Source: an uncultured Dyadobacter sp. (GTDB taxonomy: Bacteria > Bacteroidota > Bacteroidia > Cytophagales > Spirosomataceae). From it: a stretch of 6,415 bases of DNA. Both the position numbers and the translations under genes were made by a program. Below, piece after piece: positions 1-6,415 of the stretch (position 1 is the first letter of the stretch; the number at the start of each line of letters is the position of its first letter). The notes under the pieces are model-generated. The model searched no databases. It saw only the letters and a list, made by a program, of their open reading frames with translations, and was not told the DNA's origin. The stretch lies in NCBI GenBank assembly GCA_946481035.1, contig CAMLNK010000248.1, positions 1 through 6,415 on the forward strand, written 5' to 3'.

Positions 1-225
1 TGCAGGCAGGTCTTCTGACTCGTTCAACCCTTGCGCCTTCCCGGGAGTAATGATTGAATGATTGAATGATTGAATAAAAAGTATTCTGTCATTCAATCAT
101 TCAATCATTCAAAATTCTATCCCAGTGACATTTTACAAGAGCCTGGTTGTGAACTCACAGCAGCGGAGACTGTTCCGGATTCGCACCGGATTCCCTTTTA
201 ACCACGCGTAACCGCGTGCACCTGG
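1..225 (-). promoter_or_regulatory. Cobalamin (adenosylcobalamin-type) riboswitch aptamer, read leftwards
   Basis: Read on the minus strand, this leader carries the ordered conserved blocks of the cobalamin riboswitch. These are GGTTAAAAGGGAA (203-191), a TCCGG/CCGGA hairpin (190-174), an ACAG/CTGT stem around a CTCCGC loop (173-157), GTCACTG (129-123), GGGAAGGC (42-35) and the B12 box AGTCAGAAGACCTGCC (20-5). The closing helix is visible as CAGGT (224-220) pairing with ACCTG in the B12 box (11-7). GTCACTG departs from the usual GCCACTG, but the pairing with GGC at 37-35 is kept through a U-G wobble. An extra CACGCG/CGCGTG hairpin (218-203) sits near the 5' end. The expression platform and the regulated gene lie beyond base 1. 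By analogy the target is a B12 transporter or another cobalamin gene, repressed when the cofactor is abundant. It cannot control the cob genes in this window, which end upstream of it. Confidence 0.95.
50..112. repeat. 8-base tandem repeats in inverted arrangement forming a 22-bp hairpin inside the riboswitch
   Basis: Bases 50-75 are three copies of ATGATTGA plus AT. Bases 91-112 carry the reverse-complementary array of ATTCAATC units. Positions 54-75 pair perfectly with 91-112, giving 22 base pairs with a 15-base loop (76-90). A short GGGA/TCCC helix (43-46 with 120-123) continues the arm after an internal loop. The element falls exactly between the GTCACTG and GGGAAGGC boxes of the riboswitch, a place where cobalamin riboswitches tolerate arms of variable length. 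The conserved core is therefore not interrupted. The hairpin is almost entirely A-U pairs with one G-C pair per four bases. Origin by slippage or by insertion of a small palindrome cannot be told apart here. Confidence 0.9.
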
Positions 226-232
226 ATGGCCG

Positions 233-268
233 CAAAACTAGCAATATTTTATTGCTTATCATTGCAAA
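233..268 (-). promoter_or_regulatory. Candidate Bacteroidota-type promoter for the riboswitch transcript
   Basis: On the minus strand, TAGTTTTG (240-233) matches the Bacteroidota -7 element TAnnTTTG exactly. A TTTG (268-265) lies 24 bases upstream as a possible -33 element, slightly further than the usual spacing of about 17-23. Transcription would begin near base 226, a base or two before the first strand of the riboswitch closing helix (224-220), which fits well. The plus-strand nuclease gene starts at 291 in the opposite direction, so this short region must serve both units. Confidence 0.5.
241..265. repeat. Phased GCAAT/ATTGC half-sites in the divergent promoter region
   Basis: GCAATA (241-246) and TATTGC (250-255) form a perfect 6-bp inverted repeat with a 3-base spacer. 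A further ATTGC (261-265) repeats the second half-site exactly 10 bases later, so three half-sites start at 241, 251 and 261. They lie between the proposed -33 and -7 elements of the minus-strand promoter. This could be a small operator, but short A+T-rich symmetry of this kind also arises by chance. Confidence 0.3.
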
Positions 269-290
269 GATTCATTTACACACACCCTCT

Positions 291-1193
291 ATGAAACGAG
301 ACGACACCCTCTGGAAATCGATCCTGGAAGATATTTTCGAGGATTTCCTGCTCTTCTTCTATCCCGAATCAGGTTCGTTTTTCGATTTTTCCAAAGATTT
401 CGAATACCTCGACAAGGAGTTGGAACAATTATTCCCGCCGGAGGATAACTTATACCAAGTTCGCTTTGTAGATAAACTTGTAAAAGTGCATTGTCGAAAC
501 GGCGATAATGAATGGATACTTGTTCACATTGAGGTGCAAGGCTATCACGATCCCCATTTCACCCAGCGGATGTTCACTTACTATTCGCGGATATTGGATA
601 AATATGGTAAGCCTATTACCGCATTTGCCATTTTTACGGAGAACAATACCGCATTCAAGCCTTGCGAATATTACAGGGAGTTTATGGGAACGAGTGTTTT
701 GTATCGGTATAACTCTTTTAAAATTCTGGAACAGGACGAAGAATTGTTGAGGAAGAGCGACAATCCGTTTGCGATTGTGGTATTGACGGTAAATATGGCG
801 TTAAAAAGTAAATCAGTTTCAGAAAATGACCTACTCAGCTTGAAAATAGAACTGGCTAAGAACCTGTTGAGCAGAAATTTCCGCAAATCGAAAATTAACA
901 ACTTACTAACGTTCCTTCGGTTTTATATCCACTTGGAGAATCAGGATACTCGTTTTAAATTTGAGCAAGCAATAGATCAGATCACACAAAATAAGAAAAC
1001 CATGGGCATCGAGGAATTTCTCAAAGAAAGATTAAGAAGCGAAGGCGAAGCTAAAAAGATGGCTACTGTAACCCGTAACCTGCTCCGTGAGACGTCCATG
1101 TCAATCGAAAAAATTGCCGAATTAGTAGGCGCCTCCACGGAATTTGTTTTGAGTATCAAACAAGGTAAATACCAAGACTTGTCGCTAGACTAA
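291..1193 (+). CDS. Rpn/PD-(D/E)XK nuclease-family protein (transposase-like)
   Basis: This 300-residue protein resembles the Rpn family of recombination-promoting nucleases and putative transposases (PD-(D/E)XK fold). Visible signs are an N-terminal helical stretch (MKRDDTLWK), then FVDKLVKV with D61 and VHIEVQ with E81 and Q83. These fit the D-(X)n-E-X-Q catalytic arrangement of the family. GYHDPHFTQRMFTYYSR (84-100) and the hydrophobic strand ITAFAIFTEN follow. The C-terminal part is helical, with the charged KERLRSEGEAKK segment and a helix-turn-helix-like tail (SIEKIAELVGAS, 271-282) common in this family. ATG at 291 was chosen because the in-frame GTG at 216 lies inside the riboswitch and would add 25 residues without family character. 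No Shine-Dalgarno precedes it. Its 3' end overlaps cbiB by 38 nt, tail to tail. It is A+T-richer than the cob genes (20 G/C in the 60 bases 781-840 against 35 in 4381-4440), suggesting separate acquisition. A role in B12 metabolism is not implied. Confidence 0.85.
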   Translation: MKRDDTLWKSILEDIFEDFLLFFYPESGSFFDFSKDFEYLDKELEQLFPPEDNLYQVRFVDKLVKVHCRNGDNEWILVHIEVQGYHDPHFTQRMFTYYSRILDKYGKPITAFAIFTENNTAFKPCEYYREFMGTSVLYRYNSFKILEQDEELLRKSDNPFAIVVLTVNMALKSKSVSENDLLSLKIELAKNLLSRNFRKSKINNLLTFLRFYIHLENQDTRFKFEQAIDQITQNKKTMGIEEFLKERLRSEGEAKKMATVTRNLLRETSMSIEKIAELVGASTEFVLSIKQGKYQDLSLD

Positions 1194-2097
1194 GCAGCAC
1201 CATCATTAGGCACGTCCGCTGGTTCACAAGTCCTGTTCTCACTATTTCCTGCGGTTCAATAACCCGGTCAGTCTCCCCGATAAACGGCTTCTCCACCACT
1301 TTCCCGTGATACACGTTCGGGCCACCGAAACGGCAGTCTAAAATTCCTGCCAACGCTGCCTCGGGATACCCGGCATTCGGGCTTTTATGTTTGTGGCCGA
1401 ATTGGAAGATAAATTGTAACCCGCGCCTGCTTCCTGTCACCAGAACCATTAGCAAGGCCGTCAGCCGTGCGGGGATAAAGTTCGCTACATCATCCAGACG
1501 CGCCGCAAATTTCCCGAACCATTCGTAACGTTCGGTGCGGTATCCCAGCATAGAATCCATCGTGTTGATCATCTTGTAAGCCATCATCCCGGGCACGCCC
1601 GCTATCGCATAATAGAAAAGTGGCGCTACGACCCCGTCACTCAGATTTTCGGACATCGTTTCCAGCACGGCAATCCGTATTTGCTGTGCGCTGAGCTTTG
1701 AAGTATCCCTGCCCACAATCCTCGAAAGCTGCTTTCTCCCAGCTTCCAGGCCCTCGTTTTCAAGGACCGAGAACACCTTCCTGCCTTCGGCAATGAGCGA
1801 ATGATTGGCCAGGCAATAGTAAACCCAAATACTATTGATAACCAGGTACAATGCAGGTAAATGCAGGAGTAATACATTAAGCCAATAAAAGAATGCAAAA
1901 ACCGAGATAACCAGTGTCATGCTCAACAATGCCCCTTTAAAAAACCTGAAACGGCCGCGATTCAACCACTTTTCACCTTTCGCAATAGCATTACCAAAGA
2001 CGCGGACAGGATGCGGCCAGTTATCAGGGTCGCCGAGCCAGAGATCCAGCAGATAACCCGCGAGCAATGGAACGATCAGTAATATAGCGTCTGCCAT
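1156..2097 (-). CDS. cbiB: Adenosylcobinamide-phosphate synthase CbiB
   Basis: CbiB is an inner-membrane enzyme that joins adenosylcobyric acid to (R)-1-amino-2-propanol phosphate, giving adenosylcobinamide phosphate. The protein has 313 residues, a normal length for the family. Family signatures are clear: GDPDNWPHPVR (22-32), ETMSENLSDGVVAPLFYY (146-163), a block at 178-211 containing MDSMLGYR, ARLDD and PAR, and SPNAGYPEAALAGIL (239-253). Hydrophobic segments at about 4-20, 54-72, 76-95, 157-175, 207-221 and 296-312 fit a polytopic membrane protein. The ATG lies within the end of the preceding decarboxylase gene (22-nt overlap), so translation is probably coupled. The order makes sense, because the upstream gene supplies CbiB's amino-alcohol substrate. 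The last 38 nt are shared with the convergent nuclease gene, leaving no room for an intergenic terminator. In Pseudomonas-style naming this enzyme is called CobD. Confidence 0.96.
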   Translation of the reverse strand: MADAILLIVPLLAGYLLDLWLGDPDNWPHPVRVFGNAIAKGEKWLNRGRFRFFKGALLSMTLVISVFAFFYWLNVLLLHLPALYLVINSIWVYYCLANHSLIAEGRKVFSVLENEGLEAGRKQLSRIVGRDTSKLSAQQIRIAVLETMSENLSDGVVAPLFYYAIAGVPGMMAYKMINTMDSMLGYRTERYEWFGKFAARLDDVANFIPARLTALLMVLVTGSRRGLQFIFQFGHKHKSPNAGYPEAALAGILDCRFGGPNVYHGKVVEKPFIGETDRVIEPQEIVRTGLVNQRTCLMMVLLSLATSLGIYLV

Positions 2098-3098
2098 TCT
2101 CTCAGTGCGTTGACCATTTTTTCGTTATCGTCCGGCCGCTGAGTGGCGAGGCGGAAATGCTGTCGCGTGAGGCCGCGGAAGTTACCTGCGTCGCGAATAA
2201 GCAGGCAATGCTTTTCGATCAGAAAGTCTTTCAATTGTGCCGCATTGCGTACCAATGTCCGGGTTAGAAAGAAGTGGGTAGCGCTTTCCAGGACTTCCAG
2301 GCATTCCAGTTTTTCCAATTCTTGAACGAACGTTCTTTTATCCTGCAAAACCTGCAAAACCGGTGGCTGAATCTCGTCAAAATGATCGAAAATGTAATGC
2401 CCGGCAGCCATCGCGAGTGTGTTAACCGTCCACGGTTGTTTAATATTCGTCAATGATTCAATCACTTCCTCGCGTGCAAGTAAATAGCCTAGCCGGAGCC
2501 CGGGGATAGCGTAAGTTTTCGTGAGCGATCGCATGACTATCAAATTCGGGAACCGTGTCATCAATGGAATAGCCGGCTCGGCCCCTTCCGTAAAATCAAT
2601 GAAGGCTTCATCGACGGCAAACACACATTGCGGATTGAGTTTAAGCCAGTATTGTAAGTCATTAAAAATAAGCCCGGTAGGATTGTTTGGACTACAAATA
2701 AAAACCAGATCGCTCTTCAACCGTGGTAATTCCAATGCATCCTGCCAGCTCAAACTGCTGATTTCATGATCGAATGAAAGGCAGGCATCTTCATATTCGG
2801 CAAATGAGGGAGTGACGATCGTCGTTCGTTTTCCCGAGAACTGGTGCGCGATCAGATAAATACTTTCAGTAGTCCCGCTGCATACCAGAACCTGCCCTGC
2901 CGGTAGCCTGTGGTGCCCGGCGATCTTTTCCCGCAAACTCTCCGCAAGCACCTCGGGATAGCGGTTAATTTCACCCCATTTTCCGAAAATATAGTCCTTC
3001 AAACCAGCCGGTTCTCCGCCGTACCAGACATTCGTGCTAAAATCCGCGATGATCTTTTTCCCGTAACGATAGCCGTCGTCGCCGTGACCGTGTAACAT
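2076..3098 (-). CDS. cobD: L-threonine-O-3-phosphate decarboxylase (class I/II aminotransferase fold)
   Basis: This PLP enzyme of 340 residues should decarboxylate L-threonine phosphate to (R)-1-amino-2-propanol phosphate, the linker of the cobalamin nucleotide loop. It begins with HGHGDD and STNVW, typical of CobD proteins rather than of histidinol-phosphate aminotransferases. Fold-type I landmarks follow in order: CSGTTESIYL (cofactor phosphate region, 73-82), CSPNNPTG (135-142), DEAFIDF with the PLP-ring aspartate (163-169), and SLTKTYAIPGLRLGY, where K194 should form the Schiff base. R316 in HFRLAT is the expected carboxylate-binding arginine. The start at 3098 follows the cobQ stop by 3 nt. 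An AGGA lies only one base before the ATG, too close for a standard ribosome binding site, so coupling to cobQ translation is likely. The main alternative, HisC, is made unlikely by the N-terminus and by placement between cobQ and cbiB. Pseudomonas-style nomenclature calls it CobC. Confidence 0.94.
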   Translation of the reverse strand: MLHGHGDDGYRYGKKIIADFSTNVWYGGEPAGLKDYIFGKWGEINRYPEVLAESLREKIAGHHRLPAGQVLVCSGTTESIYLIAHQFSGKRTTIVTPSFAEYEDACLSFDHEISSLSWQDALELPRLKSDLVFICSPNNPTGLIFNDLQYWLKLNPQCVFAVDEAFIDFTEGAEPAIPLMTRFPNLIVMRSLTKTYAIPGLRLGYLLAREEVIESLTNIKQPWTVNTLAMAAGHYIFDHFDEIQPPVLQVLQDKRTFVQELEKLECLEVLESATHFFLTRTLVRNAAQLKDFLIEKHCLLIRDAGNFRGLTRQHFRLATQRPDDNEKMVNALREWQTLYY

Positions 3099-3101
3099 AT
3101 C

Positions 3102-4577
3102 CTACTTAGCTATACTATTGTAAATCAACTCCATATTAATGTTCTGACGCAGCAAATCCGCCAGCTTATCATATTGCTGTTCCTTATATTCCCGGTAATT
3201 ATATTGTACGCCTTCTTCATTTGTGTACGGGGCTAAAATACTGTCGATCACTATCTGGTTGTCCAGAATCCCGTGCAGGTACGTGCCCCACGTATGCGCG
3301 TCGCGGAAAAAGCCATCGTGCCGCCCGTCAGAAAAAGTGGCAACCGGCTCACCGGGCTGTAATGCGGTAGTTTCGCCCATATGAATCTCATAACCCAAGC
3401 ATTCTACCTTACTTTGCATGAAATAAAATGCGCTTTGCAATGTCGTTTTTTCAGATTGCAGGACTGTTTTCACCGGCAAAAGTCCCAGTCCCGGCAGTTC
3501 TTCAATTTCACTCTCGACATGATGCGGATCGAGGATGCTTTCCCCCAGCATCTGATAGCCGCCGCAAATGCCTATCACGGTTTTCCCGGCCTTATGCGCG
3601 TCATAAATGGCTTTTGCAACGCCGCTGTTTTTAATGGCCAGCATATCCTCAATCGTGTTCTTACTTCCGGGTATAATGATAATCGAGGCTTTGGAGATCT
3701 CTGACGGCTCATTGGTATAGTACAAATTCACCCTGGAGTCTTTTTCAAGCCGGTCGAAGTCCGTGAAATTTGAAAGCCTTTTGAGCAGGATTACCGCCAC
3801 ATTCACCTTTCCTTCCACCCCCGACCGGTATTTAAGCTCCAATGAAACGGAATCTTCCTCTTCGATATGAATATCCCTGAAATAAGGCAAAATACCTACA
3901 ACGGGCAACCCGGTCAGCGCTTCCAGCATTCTCCTACCGTCTTCAAACAACCGTCCGTCCCCCCGGAATTTATTAATAATGATGCCCTTCATGCACGCAC
4001 GTTCCTCGGGCGTAAGCAAAGCGATCGTACCGTAAACACTGCCGAAAACACCGCCTTTATCGATATCGGCGATGAGATAGGTGGCGGCCCCGGCGTGCGC
4101 TGCCATTCTTAGATTAGTAATATCCCGGTGTTTCAGATTCAGCTCTGAAATACTTCCTGCACCTTCCATTACAATCGGAGAAAATTTCACGGCAAGGCGG
4201 TCGAAAGCGTCCTTCACAGCTGAAAAAAGTTGGCGCCGGTCGTTGGCCATAAAATACTCATAGGCCGACTGGTTTCCCACCGGCTTTCCGTTCAAAACGA
4301 CCTGTGAAGTTTTGTCATTCGTAGGTTTCAGCAACACAGGATTCATGTCCGACTCACACGGAATTTGTGCGGCTTCCGCCTGTACGGCCTGTGCACGGCC
4401 CAATTCGAGACCGTCGGCCGTTACAAAGCTATTGAGCGACATATTCTGTGCCTTGAATGGCGCCGGTTGGTAGCCGTCCTGCTTGAATATCCTGCAAAAC
4501 CCGGCTGTGATCACGCTTTTACCTACGTCTGAACCGGTGCCCACGAACATGATCGGGCGTAATTTCCTAGTATTCAT
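3102..4577 (-). CDS. cobQ: Cobyric acid synthase (glutamine-dependent) CobQ/CbiP
   Basis: This enzyme amidates the b, d, e and g carboxylates of adenosylcobyrinic acid a,c-diamide, using ATP and glutamine, to give adenosylcobyric acid. At 491 residues it is full length. The N-terminal dethiobiotin-synthetase-like domain has the P-loop GTGSDVGKS (13-21), KAQNMSLNS (42-50), the EGAGS block (138-142) and DIDKGGVFGS (171-180). The C-terminal class I-like amidotransferase domain has IIPGSKNT (301-308), GICGGYQMLG with nucleophile C338 (336-345), GYEIHMGET (395-403) and GTYLHGIL with H435 (431-438). All key residues appear intact. The ATG at 4577 lies 5 nt after the chelatase stop with no clear Shine-Dalgarno. 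The next gene starts 3 nt after its TAG stop. Its product is a substrate of CbiB two genes downstream. Confidence 0.97.
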   Translation of the reverse strand: MNTRKLRPIMFVGTGSDVGKSVITAGFCRIFKQDGYQPAPFKAQNMSLNSFVTADGLELGRAQAVQAEAAQIPCESDMNPVLLKPTNDKTSQVVLNGKPVGNQSAYEYFMANDRRQLFSAVKDAFDRLAVKFSPIVMEGAGSISELNLKHRDITNLRMAAHAGAATYLIADIDKGGVFGSVYGTIALLTPEERACMKGIIINKFRGDGRLFEDGRRMLEALTGLPVVGILPYFRDIHIEEEDSVSLELKYRSGVEGKVNVAVILLKRLSNFTDFDRLEKDSRVNLYYTNEPSEISKASIIIIPGSKNTIEDMLAIKNSGVAKAIYDAHKAGKTVIGICGGYQMLGESILDPHHVESEIEELPGLGLLPVKTVLQSEKTTLQSAFYFMQSKVECLGYEIHMGETTALQPGEPVATFSDGRHDGFFRDAHTWGTYLHGILDNQIVIDSILAPYTNEEGVQYNYREYKEQQYDKLADLLRQNINMELIYNSIAK

Positions 4578-4582
4578 TTGAT

Positions 4583-6415
4583 TTAAATATCAATACGCGC
4601 CGAAATCGTCCCTGTAATTACATGAGCGGAGAGCTCCTGCAAAGACAAATACTCTCCACCAAGGGCAGCCGCCAGCTCCCGGGCTTTTCCATAGCGAACA
4701 TAGCCACTTTCCGTGTCCAGCACCAATGCCGGATATTTCAGATTTTCAGCCAGTTGCAGCGACTGCCGCCATGCATCCCCACCCGCACCCGGCAAAGGCA
4801 CATTGGCTTTTCCATCACTCAATATCACCAGAAATGGCTGAATGCGATCATCTTTCAACAAAGACGTGAGCATATTTTCCGCCAAATGCAAGGCATGCGG
4901 CAATGGTGTTCGGCCACCCGTCGGCAGCTTTTCCAAAGCCTGTTGGGCCAGCTCCGTACTTCGGGTTGGTTCGAGCAGTATCGAAGCCTCGACGCCACGA
5001 AAGGCTATTACAGCAACCATATTACGCTTCTGATAGGCATCTTGCAGCAAATTCATCACACTTCCTTTCACTGCTTCCATTCGCTTGCCCGCAGCCATCG
5101 AACCGGATGCATCCACAACAAATAAAATAAGATGGCCAGCCTTGCCATTTCTCACCTTCTGATGTAGATCCTGCCTGCCGACATTCAGTTGGTCCGGATC
5201 GCGTGCCAAAGCATGCAGGATGGTATCCGTCAGCGCAATGTCGGTCGCGGCATCATTCTTAACAGCCCTTACCTGAAAGCCTTTTTCAGTATATTTTGCT
5301 TTTGTTCCTCGTCCATTCGAGGAACCGGGCAACGTAACGGGATCCGTTTGCGACAATTCTGGAATATTCATTCTAAAATCAATTCCCGCAATGTTCCCGC
5401 TATCCTCCTTATCGCAATTTCCTTCGCCTTCCTCCCCCCTTTCTCCCCCTTCTTCTCGCTCAGAACCCGACGGCCTGCCATCATTCTGCGCGGCATTATT
5501 TTCGCCAGAATTCTCCCGATTATCATCCAGCGACTGCCCGCCCTGTGGCGGCAATGCTTTTTTACCTTTCCTGTGTGTCAATACTAGCTCGGCCCCCTCA
5601 CGTATATCCTCCGGAGTTACGGCCTTTCGTCCTTTCAATGCAGCAATGGCAATGGCCGTTTTATACAGTACAATATCAGCCCGCAAACTGCTTACCCCCC
5701 ATTCGATACAAAGCTGGCTGACCATTTTGAGCAATCCATCAGGCATTTGTACAAATGGCAGCAACTTCCTGGCCCTATCAATTTGCTCTCTGACCATTTC
5801 CTGACCGCTGATCCAATGACTTCTGAAAGCATCCGGATCATTTTCAAACGCAATCCGACTCCGTACCACCTCCGTCCTGGCCTGCACGTCCGTCTGGGCC
5901 TCCACTTCCACCATCAGTCCGAAGCGGTCCAGAAATTGCGGCCGCAGATTGCCTTCTTCCGGGTTCATCGTGCCGATCAGTACAAACCGCGCCGGATGGC
6001 TCACCGACAACCCCTCCCGTTGAACCGTATTCACACCCGACGCGGCCACGTCAAGCAACACATCTACCAGATGATCTGCCAACAGATTCACTTCATCTAT
6101 ATATAAAATCCCTTCATGCGCGCTCGCGAGCAGGCCGGGCAGCAGCTTTTTGGTCTTGTCTGCAAGGATCGCCTCAATGTCCAGACTACCGAGCACCCTG
6201 TCCTCCGAAGCTCCCAATGGCAGGTCCACAAATGGTACCGGCTCACCTGTGCAATCCAAAGCGGGCATTACCTCGGCCAGCCCGCGTACTGCGGTGCTTT
6301 TGGCCGTACCTTTTTCACCCTTGATCAGCACCCCGCCAATGCCGGGATTAATCGCGCAAAGCAACAGCGCCTGTTTCAGTTTGTCTTGCCCGACGATCGC
6401 GGAAAACGGGTATAA
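4583..6415 (-). CDS. AAA+/VWA fused chelatase subunit (BchI-BchD type), probable cobaltochelatase component; 5'-truncated by window edge
   Basis: The reading frame stays open to the right edge, so the true start is outside. The first visible residues, [16 protein letters not shown], are the conserved N-terminus of BchI-like AAA+ proteins, so only a few residues should be missing. A TTG at 6364 falls inside this motif and is not the start. Numbering the 610 visible residues, the AAA+ domain has the P-loop GEKGTAKST (33-41), Walker [11 protein letters not shown] (103-112), sensor-1 GTMNPEEG (148-155) and RPQFLDRFG (158-166). A low-complexity Glu/Gly/Asn/Asp linker follows (about 295-340). The C-terminal von Willebrand A domain has the MIDAS residues DASGS (435-439), the threonine in GGRTPL (T503) and LSDGKAN (D534). 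This I-plus-D fusion powers metal insertion by a large H/CobN subunit. Cobalt for B12 is inferred from cobQ starting 5 nt downstream. Magnesium chelation for chlorophyll is improbable here. Confidence 0.9.
   Translation of the reverse strand, partial: LYPFSAIVGQDKLKQALLLCAINPGIGGVLIKGEKGTAKSTAVRGLAEVMPALDCTGEPVPFVDLPLGASEDRVLGSLDIEAILADKTKKLLPGLLASAHEGILYIDEVNLLADHLVDVLLDVAASGVNTVQREGLSVSHPARFVLIGTMNPEEGNLRPQFLDRFGLMVEVEAQTDVQARTEVVRSRIAFENDPDAFRSHWISGQEMVREQIDRARKLLPFVQMPDGLLKMVSQLCIEWGVSSLRADIVLYKTAIAIAALKGRKAVTPEDIREGAELVLTHRKGKKALPPQGGQSLDDNRENSGENNAAQNDGRPSGSEREEGGERGEEGEGNCDKEDSGNIAGIDFRMNIPELSQTDPVTLPGSSNGRGTKAKYTEKGFQVRAVKNDAATDIALTDTILHALARDPDQLNVGRQDLHQKVRNGKAGHLILFVVDASGSMAAGKRMEAVKGSVMNLLQDAYQKRNMVAVIAFRGVEASILLEPTRSTELAQQALEKLPTGGRTPLPHALHLAENMLTSLLKDDRIQPFLVILSDGKANVPLPGAGGDAWRQSLQLAENLKYPALVLDTESGYVRYGKARELAAALGGEYLSLQELSAHVITGTISARIDI

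Noticed and set aside
50..112. A CRISPR array or an intrinsic terminator made by the short repeats.
   Set aside because: The units are 8 bases with no spacers, and they are inverted rather than direct across the loop. The hairpin is A+T-rich and sits inside the aptamer, with conserved riboswitch boxes continuing after it, so it does not fit a terminator.
257..264. TATCATTG as a plus-strand -7 element for the nuclease gene.
   Set aside because: It is one mismatch from TAnnTTTG and has no TTG at the right distance upstream. Too weak to list as a promoter.
216..290. An in-frame GTG start at 216 that would lengthen the nuclease by 25 residues.
   Set aside because: The GTG lies in the riboswitch closing region on the other strand and upstream of the shared promoter. 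The extra residues do not look like family sequence, while MKRDDTLWK at 291 is a typical start.
4622..5125. A 167-codon plus-strand open frame opposite the chelatase VWA domain, and similar frames opposite the other cob genes.
   Set aside because: They lie wholly antisense to well-supported conserved domains and show no recognisable protein character. They are coding shadows.
6362..6364. TTG at 6364-6362 as the start of the chelatase gene.
   Set aside because: The frame continues upstream with the conserved [10 protein letters not shown] motif to the window edge, so this TTG is an internal leucine codon.
4583..6415. Magnesium chelatase for chlorophyll synthesis.
   Set aside because: The gene is joined to cobQ, cobD and cbiB, and nothing in the window relates to chlorophyll. 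Cobalt chelation is the better reading, though not proven.

Overview
The window looks like a piece of a Bacteroidota chromosome, probably of the Cytophagales/Dyadobacter type. This is an inference from three things: the style of the cobalamin proteins, the near absence of Shine-Dalgarno sequences, and a TAnnTTTG-type promoter. It is a cobalamin (vitamin B12) biosynthesis locus. No gene-free stretch exceeds 300 bases.

Right to left on the minus strand runs a tightly packed four-gene set. First is an AAA+/von Willebrand A metal-chelatase subunit whose 5' end runs off the right edge. It is followed by cobyric acid synthase (cobQ/cbiP), threonine-phosphate decarboxylase (cobD) and adenosylcobinamide-phosphate synthase (cbiB). 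Junctions are 5 nt, 3 nt and a 22-nt overlap, so this is almost certainly one operon. The logic is continuous. The chelatase motor probably drives cobalt insertion with a CobN-type subunit outside the window. CobQ amidates the corrinoid to adenosylcobyric acid. CobD makes aminopropanol phosphate, and CbiB attaches it.

On the plus strand at 291-1193 lies an Rpn/PD-(D/E)XK-family nuclease gene, A+T-richer than its neighbours and unrelated to B12. Its 3' end overlaps the end of cbiB by 38 nt in convergent orientation. It looks like an accessory gene lodged inside the cobalamin locus.

The left 225 bases hold a nearly complete cobalamin riboswitch read on the minus strand. It controls a gene beyond the left edge, not any gene in the window. 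A good minus-strand promoter sits just upstream of it, back-to-back with the nuclease start. The riboswitch's variable arm is a perfect 22-bp hairpin made of 8-base tandem repeats, which is the most unusual feature here. The protein-coding content is otherwise a recognisable late-cobalamin pathway, and I see no evidence for a wholly new system.
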